From positions 151,395-186,472 of the forward strand of contig NZ_BMNT01000011.1 of the NCBI RefSeq assembly GCF_014646695.1: a stretch of 35,078 bases of DNA, in the 5' to 3' direction. Numbering within the stretch: the stretch's first letter is position 1; each line of letters opens with the position of its first letter. This document shows, piece by piece, positions 1-7,665 of this stretch. Both the position numbers and the translations under genes were made by a program. Origin of the DNA: Sphaerisporangium melleum. GTDB taxonomy: Bacteria > Actinomycetota > Actinomycetes > Streptosporangiales > Streptosporangiaceae. Under the pieces are notes generated by a model. The model searched no databases and had not been told where the DNA came from. It worked only from the letters and a program-made list of their open reading frames with translations.

Positions 1-212
1 CGCAGGTAGGCGTTCGTGCTCTCGCCCCCGGGCGCCGGCATCGCCGAGACGCCGAGCAGCCGCCGGACGGCCTCCGAGTGCTCGGCCTCCAGCGCGAAGG
101 CGCGGCGCGGCCGGTCCTTGGAGTCGGCGTACGCCGCCCAGAAGGCGCGCTCGCGCTCGTTGAACGCGGACAACGGCTCGTAGACACGGAGATAGGCGGC
201 GTAGGGCAGCAC
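1..212 (-). CDS. Conserved actinobacterial protein of unknown function (N-terminal part)
   Basis: Only the first 70 codons lie in the window; the gene runs off the left edge. The GTG start at 212 follows a GAGG ribosome-binding motif. The predicted N-terminus reads LPYAAYLRVYEPLSAF and continues into a charged, Arg/Ala-rich helical stretch. I recall similar proteins of unknown function encoded near valine dehydrogenase in actinomycetes, which agrees with the divergent dehydrogenase gene at 405. No catalytic motif is visible and I assign no function. Reading frame is fairly certain, family identity moderate. Confidence 0.6.
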   Translation of the reverse strand, partial: MLPYAAYLRVYEPLSAFNERERAFWAAYADSKDRPRRAFALEAEHSEAVRRLLGVSAMPAPGGESTNAYL

Positions 213-404
213 ACCTCGAATGGTGCCACGTGGTGGCGAGCGGACGCGAGTGCGGCGGCCGCCTGTGCGCGAGTGGCGTCCCCATCGGGGCCCGGGCGTG
301 TCGCGATACGGACGATCATGGTCAGTCCGTTGGGTGCTGGATAGGGTGGTTTCCTGGATCCGCCGCGATGGGGCGGCGGACGGAAATGACCGGGAGTCAC
401 CATA

Positions 405-1508
405 GTGACCGACGTCTTCGGGCTGTCCCACAAGGACTCGGGCCCAACGAACGGACAGGCACGGCACGAGCAGGTCGTCTTCTGCTCGGACGACCGCAGC
501 GGGCTGCACGCCATCATCGCCGTCTACAGCACGGCCCTCGGGCCGGGCCTCGGCGGCACGCGGTTCTACCCCTATGAGAGCGAGCAGGCCGCCCTCGCCG
601 ACGTGCTCAACCTCTCGCGGGCGATGGCGTACAAGAACGCCCTCGCGGGGCTCGACCTCGGCGGGGCGAAGGCCGTGATCATCGGCGATCCGGCCAGGGA
701 CAAGAGCGAGCCGCTGCTGCGCGCCTACGGGCGCTTCGTGCAGTCGCTCGGCGGGCGCTACTACACGGCCTGCGACGTGGGCACCTACAGCGAGGACATG
801 GACATCGTCGCCAGGGAGTCCCGCTTCGTCACCGGGCGCACCGTCGCCCACGGCGGCGCCGGCGACTCCTCGATCCTGACGGCGTTCGGCGTCTTCCAGG
901 GCATGCGGGCCGCCGCCCAGTACGTTTACGGCACCCCGAGCCTGCGCGGCAGGCGGGTCGGCGTCGAGGGTGTCGGCAAGGTCGGCCACCGGCTGGTCGA
1001 GCACCTGCTGGAGGACGGCGCCGAGGTCGTGGTCTGCGACGTGAGCGAGCAGGCCGTCGAGCGGGTCCGCGCGCTGCACCCCGGGGTCGAGGTGGTCGCC
1101 GACGCGGCGGCGCTGAAGCTCGCCGACATCGACGTTTACTCTCCGTGTGCACTCGGCGGAGCGCTGGACGACGACACGCTGGCCGGACTCCGGGCGAAGA
1201 TCGTCTGTGGTGGCGCCAACAACCAGCTCGCGCACCCCGGCGTGGAGAAGCAGCTCGCCGAGCGGGGGATCCTTTACGCTCCGGACTACGTCGTGAACTC
1301 CGGCGGCGTGATCCAGGTGGCCGACGAGATCGAGGGGTTCGACATGGACCGCGCCCGGGCAAAGGCGACGCAGATCTTCGACACGACTTTGAAGATCTTT
1401 TCGATCGCCGACGAGGAAGGGGTACCGCCTGCGGCCGCGGCCGATAGGCTGGCGGAGCGCAGAATGTCGGAAGTCGGTCGGCTTAGGGGTATTTGGCTGG
1501 GCCGCTGA
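405..1508 (+). CDS. vdh: Valine/leucine dehydrogenase (Glu/Leu/Phe/Val dehydrogenase family)
   Basis: NAD-dependent oxidative deamination of branched-chain amino acids to 2-oxo acids, in the cytoplasm. At 367 residues it has the usual length of leucine/valine dehydrogenases, not the longer glutamate dehydrogenases. Visible motifs are MAYKNA (Lys about 77) and LDLGGAKA with the expected catalytic Lys at about 89, then the Rossmann motif GVEGVGKVG at about 186-194. The GTG start at 405 has GGGAG upstream. The neighbours DUF3073, purM and purF match the order I know from Streptomyces (vdh, DUF3073, purM, purF). Its product could feed the branched-chain-type 2-oxo acid dehydrogenase at 26.2 kb, but that link is inference. 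Valine versus leucine preference cannot be read from sequence. Confidence 0.92.
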   Translation: MTDVFGLSHKDSGPTNGQARHEQVVFCSDDRSGLHAIIAVYSTALGPGLGGTRFYPYESEQAALADVLNLSRAMAYKNALAGLDLGGAKAVIIGDPARDKSEPLLRAYGRFVQSLGGRYYTACDVGTYSEDMDIVARESRFVTGRTVAHGGAGDSSILTAFGVFQGMRAAAQYVYGTPSLRGRRVGVEGVGKVGHRLVEHLLEDGAEVVVCDVSEQAVERVRALHPGVEVVADAAALKLADIDVYSPCALGGALDDDTLAGLRAKIVCGGANNQLAHPGVEKQLAERGILYAPDYVVNSGGVIQVADEIEGFDMDRARAKATQIFDTTLKIFSIADEEGVPPAAAADRLAERRMSEVGRLRGIWLGR

Positions 1509-1621
1509 CTGCGGACGCCCATACGGCGTACCGACTGGCGCGCAAAACAGGTACGGTTGTAGTCGAACGAGAGCTGAGGCCGGAAGTCAGGCGGCAGCAG
1601 CGCGTGGTGCGTTAGCGACGA

Positions 1622-1639
1622 GGGGTCGGGCACGACCCC
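1622..1639 (+). terminator. Short hairpin after the dehydrogenase gene
   Basis: GGGGTCG and CGACCCC form a perfect 7-bp stem with a GGCA loop, 113 bases after the dehydrogenase stop and 20 bases before the DUF3073 start. No T-run follows. It could weakly terminate the upstream transcript or act in the DUF3073 leader. Confidence 0.35.
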
Positions 1640-1658
1640 GCATGAGGGGGTCGAGCCG

Positions 1659-1883
1659 ATGGGGCGCGGCCGAGCCAAGGCCAAGCAGGTGAAGGTTGCA
1701 CGCCAGCTGAAGTACAACAGCGGCGGCACCGATCTTGACCGTCTTCGCGAGGAGCTCGGAGTCAATCACGACTCCAACCGACACGATGATGACGTTGTCG
1801 ATGACGAGCTGGCCGATCGGTATGCCGATTACGCCGGTGACGTCGACGACGATGACGAGGACGAAGGGTCCCGTCGCCGCTAG
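1659..1883 (+). CDS. DUF3073 family protein
   Basis: A 74-residue protein whose first half (MGRGRAKAKQVKVARQLKY) is the conserved basic DUF3073 signature, followed by SGGTDLDRLREELG. The second half is extremely acidic, with Asp-rich runs before a terminal SRRR. Function is unknown. The basic head and acidic tail suggest nucleic acid or protein interaction, which is inference. The ATG start has a GAGGGGG motif 7 bases upstream. Two strong hairpins follow the stop, so it is probably the last gene of its transcript. Position between the amino acid dehydrogenase and convergent purM is conserved in actinomycetes. Confidence 0.9.
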   Translation: MGRGRAKAKQVKVARQLKYNSGGTDLDRLREELGVNHDSNRHDDDVVDDELADRYADYAGDVDDDDEDEGSRRR

Positions 1884-1906
1884 GCGATCTTCGGGTTGAC
1901 GCTGAC

Positions 1907-1940
1907 AGGCACCCGGCGGGCGACGGCCCGCCGAGTGCCT
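1907..1940 (+). terminator. Hairpin downstream of DUF3073
   Basis: Arms at 1907-1921 and 1926-1940 pair over 15 positions with one C-A mismatch around a GACG loop. No T-run follows. It stands 18 bases before a second, canonical terminator, so the pair forms a double stop. Confidence 0.6.
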
Positions 1941-1958
1941 CATTCGCGTACCTGGAAG

Positions 1959-1991
1959 GCTCCTTGCCGCACCACGCGGCAAGGAGCTTTT
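1959..1991 (+). terminator. Rho-independent terminator
   Basis: A perfect 12-bp stem (GCTCCTTGCCGC / GCGGCAAGGAGC) with loop ACCAC is followed directly by TTTT. This is a canonical intrinsic terminator on the plus strand for the DUF3073 transcript. From 1992 to 2368 no gene is convincing; that stretch holds only the candidate Crp site and small hairpins listed separately. Confidence 0.85.
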
Positions 1992-2203
1992 CGTCGTGTT
2001 CCGGCCTCGCGCTGGTCTGTGCCGTACACCCGCGACGCGACCCGGCTCTCCTGAGCGGGCCGGCGGTCCGTCCCGGCACTCCGCCGGCCTGACGTCTCCC
2101 CGGCCTCTCCGTGCCGCCCGCAAGCCGTCGTCCCGCCTCCGCCGCACCCGGTGACCGCCGCCCGCGAAGTGGACAAACCGGGCGTTTGTGGGTGTTTCAC
2201 AGG

Positions 2204-2219
2204 TGTGATTTACCCCACA
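2204..2219. promoter_or_regulatory. Candidate Crp-type binding site
   Basis: TGTGATTTACCCCACA matches the classical TGTGA-N6-TCACA pattern at 9 of 10 fixed positions. A 6-bp inverted repeat ACAAAC/GTTTGT lies just left of it (2173-2189). It lies between the convergent DUF3073 and purM genes, where no start is evident, so its target is unclear and it may be a chance match. Confidence 0.3.
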
Positions 2220-2264
2220 CGATCATGCGGCTGCGACGCCGCCGGCCGACCCGCGTTCGGACGA

Positions 2265-2290
2265 GATGCCGGAGCCGAAGGTCCGGCATC
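2265..2290 (-). terminator. Hairpin downstream of purM
   Basis: GATGCCGGA and TCCGGCATC form a perfect 9-bp stem with an 8-base loop, about 80 bases past the purM stop in its reading direction. A repeated palindromic CCGGCCGG pair (about 2321-2351) lies between. There is no T-run, as often in high-GC genomes. Confidence 0.45.
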
Positions 2291-2368
2291 GGTCGGAGGT
2301 GAAGGGCTCGTCCGCGGAGCCGGCCGGTCGCCGAGATGACGCCGGCCGGTCCCTGCGGAGCCGTTCGG

Positions 2369-3418
2369 TCAGGCGGTGAAACGGGCCTGCCCGGTGCCCG
2401 CGACGATCTCGCCGAGCACCCAGGCGTCCTGGCCGTGGTCACGCAGAGTGGTCAGCGCACCGTCCACGGCGGAGGCGGGCACGACCGCGCACATGCCGAC
2501 GCCGAGGTTGAACGTGCGGTCCATCTCCTCCTGCGGCACCCCGCCGTACCCGGCGATCACCTCGAAGATGGGCTGCGGCGTCCACGAGGAGCGGTCGAGC
2601 AGCGCGTCGACCCCGGCGGGCAGCGAGCGGGCGAGGTTCGCCGCGAGGCCACCGCCGGTGATGTGGGCGAACGCGTGCACCTCGGCCTCGCGGGTGAGGG
2701 CCAGGCACGCGAGCGAGTAGATGCGGGTGGGCTCCAGCAGCTCCTCGCCGAGCGTGCGGCCGAGCTCCGGAAGCGACGACTCCAACGAGAGCCCGGCGGT
2801 GCGCACGACGTGCCGCACCAGCGAGTAGCCGTTGGAGTGCACGCCCGACGAGGCCAGGCCCAGCACGACGTCCCCAGGTCGCACGCGGTCGGGGCCGAGG
2901 AGCCGGTCGGCGTCCACGACGCCGGTGCCCGCGCCGGCCAGGTCGTACTCGTCCGGCCCCATCGCGCCCGGGTGCTCGGCGGTCTCGCCGCCCACCAGCG
3001 CGCAGCCCGCCAGGCGGCAGCCCTCGGCCACCCCGCCGACGATGTCGGCGATGCGCTCGGGGACGACCTTGCCGCAGGCGATGTAGTCGGTCATGAACAG
3101 TGGCTCGGCTCCGCAGACGACGAGGTCGTCCACGACCATGCCGACCAGGTCGATGCCGATGGTGTCGTGCCTGCCGAGCGCCTGGGCGATCATCACCTTG
3201 GTGCCCACGCCGTCGGTGGACGTCGCGAGCAGCGGACGCCGGTAGCGCAGCAGGGCCGAGGCGTCGAACAGCCCGGCGAAGCCACTCGCGTCGTCCACCA
3301 CCTCCGGCCGCCGCGACCGGGCGACCCGCGACTTCATCAACTCGACGGCACGCTCACCCGCCTCGATGTCGACACCCGCCGCGGCGTAGCTCGCGGAGCC
3401 CGCGCCGTTCGCGCTCAT
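2369..3418 (-). CDS. purM: Phosphoribosylformylglycinamidine cyclo-ligase (AIR synthetase)
   Basis: ATP-dependent closure of FGAM to aminoimidazole ribotide, step five of de novo purine synthesis. At 349 residues it has family length. Recognisable segments are SYAAAGVDIEAG, the ATP-site STDGVGTKV, the GIDLVGMVVDDL stretch, GGETAEHPG and GLASSGVHSNG, all typical of PurM. The ATG at 3418 overlaps the purF stop as ATGA, so it is translationally coupled to purF. An open frame continues far upstream antisense to the purF coding frame, but the conserved N-terminus and the overlap fix this start. Confidence 0.96.
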   Translation of the reverse strand: MSANGAGSASYAAAGVDIEAGERAVELMKSRVARSRRPEVVDDASGFAGLFDASALLRYRRPLLATSTDGVGTKVMIAQALGRHDTIGIDLVGMVVDDLVVCGAEPLFMTDYIACGKVVPERIADIVGGVAEGCRLAGCALVGGETAEHPGAMGPDEYDLAGAGTGVVDADRLLGPDRVRPGDVVLGLASSGVHSNGYSLVRHVVRTAGLSLESSLPELGRTLGEELLEPTRIYSLACLALTREAEVHAFAHITGGGLAANLARSLPAGVDALLDRSSWTPQPIFEVIAGYGGVPQEEMDRTFNLGVGMCAVVPASAVDGALTTLRDHGQDAWVLGEIVAGTGQARFTA

Positions 3419-4851
3419 GCCTTCGCCTCCAGGACGAACTTGCCGACATTGTCCTGGTCGATCGGGATCGGATACTTGCCGTCGAAGCAGGCCCGGCACA
3501 ACCGCTCGGCGGGCAGCGTCGTCGACTCGGTCAGCCCGTCCAGCGAGATGTAGCCGAGCGAGTCGGCGTTCAGCGACTCGCGGATCTGCTCCACCGACTT
3601 CGAGCCGGCGATCAGCTCGACCTTGGTCGCGAAGTCGATGCCGTAGAAGCACGGCCAGGCCACCGGCGGCGAGGAGATGCGCACATGCACCTCGGTGGCG
3701 CCCGCCTCGCGCAGCATCTTGACGATCGCCCGCTGGGTGTTGCCGCGGACGATCGAGTCGTCCACGACCACCAGGCGCTTGCCGGCGATGACCTCGCGCA
3801 GCGGGTTGAGCTTGAGCCGGATGCCGAGCTGGCGGATCGTCTGCGACGGCTGGATGAACGTGCGGCCGACGTAGGAGTTCTTGACCAGGCCCTGGCCGTA
3901 GGGGATGCCGCTCTCCTCGGCGTACCCGATGGCGGCCGGGGTGCCGGACTCGGGGGTCGGGATCACCAGGTCGGCCTCGACCGGGTGCTCCCTGGCCAGC
4001 CTGCGGCCGACCTCCACCCGGGTGGCCTGTACGCCACGTCCGGCGATGGTGGTGTCGGGACGGGCCAGGTAGACGTACTCGAACAGGCAGCCCTTCGGCT
4101 CGGCCAGCGCGAACCGGCGCGAGCGCACGCCCTGCTCGTCGATGGTGAGCAGCTCGCCGGGCTCGACCTCGCGGACGAACGTCGCACCGACGATGTCGAG
4201 CGCCGCGGTCTCCGAGGCCACCACCCAGCCGCGCTCCAGGCGGCCGAGGACCATGGGCCGGATGCCCTGCGGGTCGCGCGCGGCGTACAGGGTCTTCTCG
4301 TCCATGAAGACCAGCGAGTAGGCGCCCTTGACCTGCGGGAGCAGCTCGGCCGCGGAGTCCTCGATGGACCGCGAGCGATCCTGCGCGAGCAGGGAGGTCA
4401 GCACCTCGGTGTCGGTGGTCGCCCTGATCGTGCCGGTCGGCAGGCGCGTGGCCAGCTCGGGCGTGTTGATCAGGTTGCCGTTGTGCGCGAGCGCCAGGCC
4501 GCCGACGTCGGTGGAGCTGAGGGTCGGCTGGGCGTTCTCCCACACGCTGGATCCGGTCGTGGAGTAGCGGCAGTGCCCGATGGCCAGGTGGCCCCGGAGC
4601 GTGCCCAGGACCGACTCGTCGAAGACCTGGGCCACGAGCCCCATGTCCTTGTAGACGAGGATCCTGCTGCCTTCGCTCACCGCGATGCCCGCGGACTCCT
4701 GCCCGCGGTGCTGCAACGCGTACAAGCCGTAGTAGGTGAGTTTGGAGACGTCCTCCCCGGGCGCCCATACGCCGAAGACACCACAGGCGTCCTGCGGCGC
4801 GCGGTCCCGGGGGTCCAGGTCATGGCCGAGCCGGCCGTCGCCCTTAAGCAC
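3415..4851 (-). CDS. purF: Amidophosphoribosyltransferase
   Basis: First committed step of purine synthesis: PRPP plus glutamine to phosphoribosylamine. The glutaminase domain begins at QDACGVFGVW, whose Cys (about 23) is the nucleophile exposed after propeptide removal. The PRPP loop VVVDDSIVRGNT and the Cys residues in GCLFEY, PCFYGIDF and LCRACF fit the iron-sulfur form of the enzyme. I chose GTG 4851 because VLKGDGRLGHDL aligns with the start of actinomycete PurF and because an actinobacterial -10 hexamer sits exactly 7 bases before it. An in-frame GTG at 4929 would add 26 poorly conserved residues. Its stop overlaps purM. Confidence 0.94.
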   Translation of the reverse strand: MLKGDGRLGHDLDPRDRAPQDACGVFGVWAPGEDVSKLTYYGLYALQHRGQESAGIAVSEGSRILVYKDMGLVAQVFDESVLGTLRGHLAIGHCRYSTTGSSVWENAQPTLSSTDVGGLALAHNGNLINTPELATRLPTGTIRATTDTEVLTSLLAQDRSRSIEDSAAELLPQVKGAYSLVFMDEKTLYAARDPQGIRPMVLGRLERGWVVASETAALDIVGATFVREVEPGELLTIDEQGVRSRRFALAEPKGCLFEYVYLARPDTTIAGRGVQATRVEVGRRLAREHPVEADLVIPTPESGTPAAIGYAEESGIPYGQGLVKNSYVGRTFIQPSQTIRQLGIRLKLNPLREVIAGKRLVVVDDSIVRGNTQRAIVKMLREAGATEVHVRISSPPVAWPCFYGIDFATKVELIAGSKSVEQIRESLNADSLGYISLDGLTESTTLPAERLCRACFDGKYPIPIDQDNVGKFVLEAKA

Positions 4852-4864
4852 GTGCTTCAGTCTA
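4852..4864 (-). promoter_or_regulatory. Possible leaderless promoter of purF
   Basis: On the minus strand TAGACT (4859-4864) fits the TANNNT -10 consensus and ends 7 bases before GTG 4851. That is the spacing expected when transcription starts on the first base of the start codon. No good Shine-Dalgarno or -35 hexamer is visible. Confidence 0.4.
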
Positions 4865-5064
4865 AGTTGGGCTTCCGGCCCGCTGGTAATCCGGGGTCCG
4901 GACAATCCAGATTCGGTGATCCGGGCCACCCGTTATCCCGGCCGGCGAACCCGCGCGCTCGCCCACCCGGCCAGGCGGACGCATCGTTCGCCGCACCGGA
5001 TGCCGTCGTGGGCGGAGTGCCGGAAAGTTGTGCCTGGTTTCGCCGTGTCGGCTCGGCACTGGGG

Positions 5065-5099
5065 GGCATGCCGAGGGACAGTTGTGCTACCGGCATGCC
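5065..5099. promoter_or_regulatory. Paired GGCATGCC palindromes in the purF/DUF4190 divergent promoter region
   Basis: The 8-bp palindrome GGCATGCC occurs at 5065-5072 and 5092-5099, 27 bp apart. Taken together, GGGCATGCC and GGCATGCCC form a 9-bp inverted repeat. They sit 24-58 bases before the DUF4190 start, where an operator could act. No regulator is assigned. Confidence 0.35.
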
Positions 5100-5122
5100 C
5101 ATACAGGTCGAAAGAGCGTGAC

Positions 5123-5734
5123 GTGACGACACCTGACGACCCGAACAGCTCCCAGCCGCCCGGCGGCACACCCGGTGGCGGGCGCCCGCCGGGCGACCGG
5201 CCCGGCGGCACGCATCCCGGCGAGCCCGCATCGCCCTATGGCGGGTCTCCCACGGGTGGCGGACCTCCCCCAGGGACGCCGCCGCCTCCTCCTGGTGAAC
5301 CCCCGTACGCCGGGTCCCCCTACGGCGGGCCTGCGCCGTACGGCGAGTCTCCCTACGGGGGGCCTCCCTACGGCGCACCGCCCTACCAAGCCCCCTACGG
5401 CGCGCGCCCGCCGGGCGGCGGGCTCGGCACGGCCTCGCTGGTGCTCGGCATCGTCAGCCTGTTCCTGCTGCTCATCTGCGGGCTGGGCGTGATCACGGCG
5501 ATCGTGGGCCTGATCATGGGGTTTGTCGCGGTGGCGAAGAACAGCAACCGGGGCCGCGCGATCGCCGGCATCGTGCTGAGCGCGCTCTCGCTGCTCCTCG
5601 CCCTGGCCGGTTTCCTGTGGTTCATGAACACCTTCAGCGAGTGCCTCAACCTGCAGACCCAGGCCGAGGTGCAGCGGTGCGTGGAGCAGAAGCTCGGCGT
5701 CACCAGCGTCGAAACCTCGTCCCTCGCGCCCTGA
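5123..5734 (+). CDS. DUF4190-type membrane protein with Pro/Gly-rich N-terminus
   Basis: A 203-residue protein. Roughly residues 1-100 are a low-complexity Pro/Gly/Tyr tail with repeated PYGG and PPYG units. They are followed by two hydrophobic segments (TASLVLGIVSLFLLLICGLG and a second beginning GIVLSALSLLLALAG) flanking a short basic linker with NSNRGRAIAG. This is the DUF4190 layout: a cytoplasmic disordered tail and a two-helix membrane hairpin. A short C-terminal tail has two Cys (SECLN, QRCVEQ), possibly extracytoplasmic. Function is unknown. The GTG at 5123 is the last start before the tail; the open frame extends upstream through purF promoter DNA, which I treat as non-coding. The ribosome site is weak (GAAAGAG). 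Confidence 0.8.
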   Translation: MTTPDDPNSSQPPGGTPGGGRPPGDRPGGTHPGEPASPYGGSPTGGGPPPGTPPPPPGEPPYAGSPYGGPAPYGESPYGGPPYGAPPYQAPYGARPPGGGLGTASLVLGIVSLFLLLICGLGVITAIVGLIMGFVAVAKNSNRGRAIAGIVLSALSLLLALAGFLWFMNTFSECLNLQTQAEVQRCVEQKLGVTSVETSSLAP

Positions 5735-5775
5735 CCCGGCCGATCGCCGCGCTGCCGGAAGCGGGAGGAACGCCG

Positions 5776-6216
5776 CTAATGGAGCGGGAGGAACGCCGAC
5801 AGGTCGGCGCGGGCGCCGCTCGCGCTGACCCGGCCGGCGTCCACGGCGTCCTGCCAGGCGACCCGCCCGGTGGCGAGCTCCAGCCAGGTCAGCGGGTCGG
5901 TCTCGACCACGTTGGGCGGGGTGCCCCGGGTGTGCCGGGGCCCCGGCACGCACTGCACCGCCGCGTACGGGGGCACCCGCACCTCGACGGTGCGGCCCGG
6001 CGCCTGCTCGGCCAGCACCTCCAGCAGGTGGCGTACGGCCAGGCGGGCCACGTCCCGCTCGGGGCGCAGCCCCTTGTCGTACACGCGCAGCACGACCTCG
6101 ACCGCGGCGTCCGGCGCGCGTGCCGCCGGGCCGTCGTAGGGATGCTCGCCCAGCTCGGCGAGCTGCGCGTCCAGTGCGGCGCGCACCTTCTCCACGTCCA
6201 CTCTGCGACCGGCCAC
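5776..6216 (-). CDS. Sterol carrier family (SCP2-like) protein
   Basis: A 146-residue protein beginning VAGRRVDVEKVRAAL, with the segments GRTVEVRVPPYAAVQC and DPLTWLELATGRVAW that I recognise from actinobacterial proteins annotated as sterol carrier family. Such proteins are thought to bind lipids, but no ligand is known for this branch. GTG 6216 is preceded by GGGGG; no in-frame ATG exists nearby. The upstream glycosidase gene ends only 32 bases before this start on the same strand, so the two may share a transcript. Similar genes lie near purF/purM in Streptomyces, which supports vertical inheritance. Confidence 0.75.
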   Translation of the reverse strand: MAGRRVDVEKVRAALDAQLAELGEHPYDGPAARAPDAAVEVVLRVYDKGLRPERDVARLAVRHLLEVLAEQAPGRTVEVRVPPYAAVQCVPGPRHTRGTPPNVVETDPLTWLELATGRVAWQDAVDAGRVSASGARADLSAFLPLH

Positions 6217-6248
6217 GCCCCCATCATGCCGGGTTCGTGGCGCGGGGG

Positions 6249-7514
6249 TCACAGGGCGGCGTCGAGGGTGGCCTCGCCGGGAGCGTCCAGACGGAATCGC
6301 GCCGTACGGCCGGCCGCGGTGACCTCGTACTCGCCGAGGAAGCCGGTGAAGCGCACCCGGCCCTGCTCGTCGGTGGCCAGCGTCGTGGGCGGCAGCCACC
6401 ACTCGCCCTTGACCAGCGAGCGCAGCGCCTCGTAGGAGGGCTTGGGCGTGCCGTCGGTCCGTACGAAGCCGCCGGGCGCGCCGAGCCATCCGCCGTCCGC
6501 CATGCCCCAGTACGTCATGGCCTGCACCGAGGGGTGGGACAGCAGGGTCTTGTAGTGCCGCGCGATCTCGTCGGCCTGGCGGGCCTCACCCTCGGGGGTG
6601 GAGGGCCACTCGGGGATCTGGTAGTCGTTCAGGTCCACGATCTCCGGGGGCATGAGGTGCCCGGACAGCAGGGTGGTCTCGGTGAAGTGGATGGGCAGGC
6701 CATAGCGGGCGAAGCGGTCGATGACCTCCAGGGTCTTCTCCTCGCCCCAGTAGCCCTGGTGCATGTGGCTCTGCAGGCCGAGCGCGTCGATCGTGATGCC
6801 GGCCTCCAGCAGGCCCTCGATCAGGCACTCGTACGCGGCGGACATGTCGAAGTCGTTGAGCAGCAGCGTGCCGCCGGGGTTGGCCTCGCGGGCCGCGTCG
6901 AAGACCATGCGGACCATCGGGATGCGGCCGATCTCCCGGCACAGCCGGGTGATCCCGTTGTCGTACTTGTCGAAGATCGGCATGATGACGACCTCGTTGA
7001 TGACGTCCCACATGTCGATCAGCCCGGCGAATCCGCTCACCTCCCGCCGGATGCGGGCGGCCTGCTCGCGGGCGATCTCCTCGTTCGTGAGGTCCAGCAG
7101 CCACTCGGCGGTGACCGTGTGCCAGGCGAGGGGGTGGCCCTTCACCGCGCATCCCCGGTCGGCGAACCACCGCGCCGTCTTGCGCAGCCGTTCGGTGTCC
7201 GGCTCGCCGCGCGCCGGCTCGAACCGTCCCCAGTAGAAGGGGAGGGTCGCGAAATTGAACAGCTCGAACCACAGCTCGGCCAGGTGCTCCGCCTGCTCGG
7301 CCGGGATCTCCTCCGGTGATCCGTCGCCACCGGACGGCTCGCCGTTGGCGAGCGGGATGAACTCGAACCCGGTGCAGCCGAACAGGAAGGCGTGGTCGCG
7401 CTGCGCGACGACGACCTCGGCGCCGGTCAGCGGCGCGCCGTCCAGGGTCACGGTGAGGGTGGCGTCGGCGGTGCGGTGCGTTCTGACGGCGGCGTCGGCG
7501 GTGTGCGGCGGCAT
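6249..7514 (-). CDS. Glycoside hydrolase family 10 (xylanase-like), apparently cytoplasmic
   Basis: A 421-residue GH10-type enzyme that would cleave beta-1,4 xylan-like chains or oligosaccharides. The barrel carries the family acid/base motif WDVINEV (Glu near 174) and the nucleophile in HFTETT (Glu near 278), plus GHPLAWH and ALGLQSHMHQGYWG. There is no signal peptide: the N-terminus (MPPHTADAAVRTHR) is hydrophilic and a short beta-rich segment precedes the barrel. A further beta-type domain closes the C-terminus (about 375-421). This suggests action on imported xylo-oligosaccharides, or export by an unrecognised route. ATG 7514 has GGAGG 8 bases upstream. No sugar transporter or CBM is adjacent. 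Confidence 0.88.
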   Translation of the reverse strand: MPPHTADAAVRTHRTADATLTVTLDGAPLTGAEVVVAQRDHAFLFGCTGFEFIPLANGEPSGGDGSPEEIPAEQAEHLAELWFELFNFATLPFYWGRFEPARGEPDTERLRKTARWFADRGCAVKGHPLAWHTVTAEWLLDLTNEEIAREQAARIRREVSGFAGLIDMWDVINEVVIMPIFDKYDNGITRLCREIGRIPMVRMVFDAAREANPGGTLLLNDFDMSAAYECLIEGLLEAGITIDALGLQSHMHQGYWGEEKTLEVIDRFARYGLPIHFTETTLLSGHLMPPEIVDLNDYQIPEWPSTPEGEARQADEIARHYKTLLSHPSVQAMTYWGMADGGWLGAPGGFVRTDGTPKPSYEALRSLVKGEWWLPPTTLATDEQGRVRFTGFLGEYEVTAAGRTARFRLDAPGEATLDAAL

Positions 7515-7619
7515 GGGACGTTCCTCCAGGGGGGTCGGGAGGGATGGCGGCCGGGCGGGTGGAGACGGGCACGGACGCCGTCCGTGGCCCGCCCGGTCTC
7601 ACTCTAGAAGGCTCCCGCG

Positions 7620-7657
7620 CCCCCGCCCCGCCTGAACGCCGCCTGGCGCGGGCGGGG
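7620..7657 (-). terminator. GC-rich hairpin after the L,D-transpeptidase gene
   Basis: C-rich (7620-7632) and G-rich (7645-7657) arms pair with one or two mismatches just past the stop at 7666. No T-run. It is a plausible but weak terminator. Confidence 0.35.
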
Positions 7658-7665
7658 AGGAGGGT

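Noticed and set aside
3419-4768. Long minus-strand open frame continuous with purM that would give a 799-residue protein
   Set aside because: It is a high-GC shadow of purF in another frame; purM's conserved start and the ATGA overlap place the true start at 3418.
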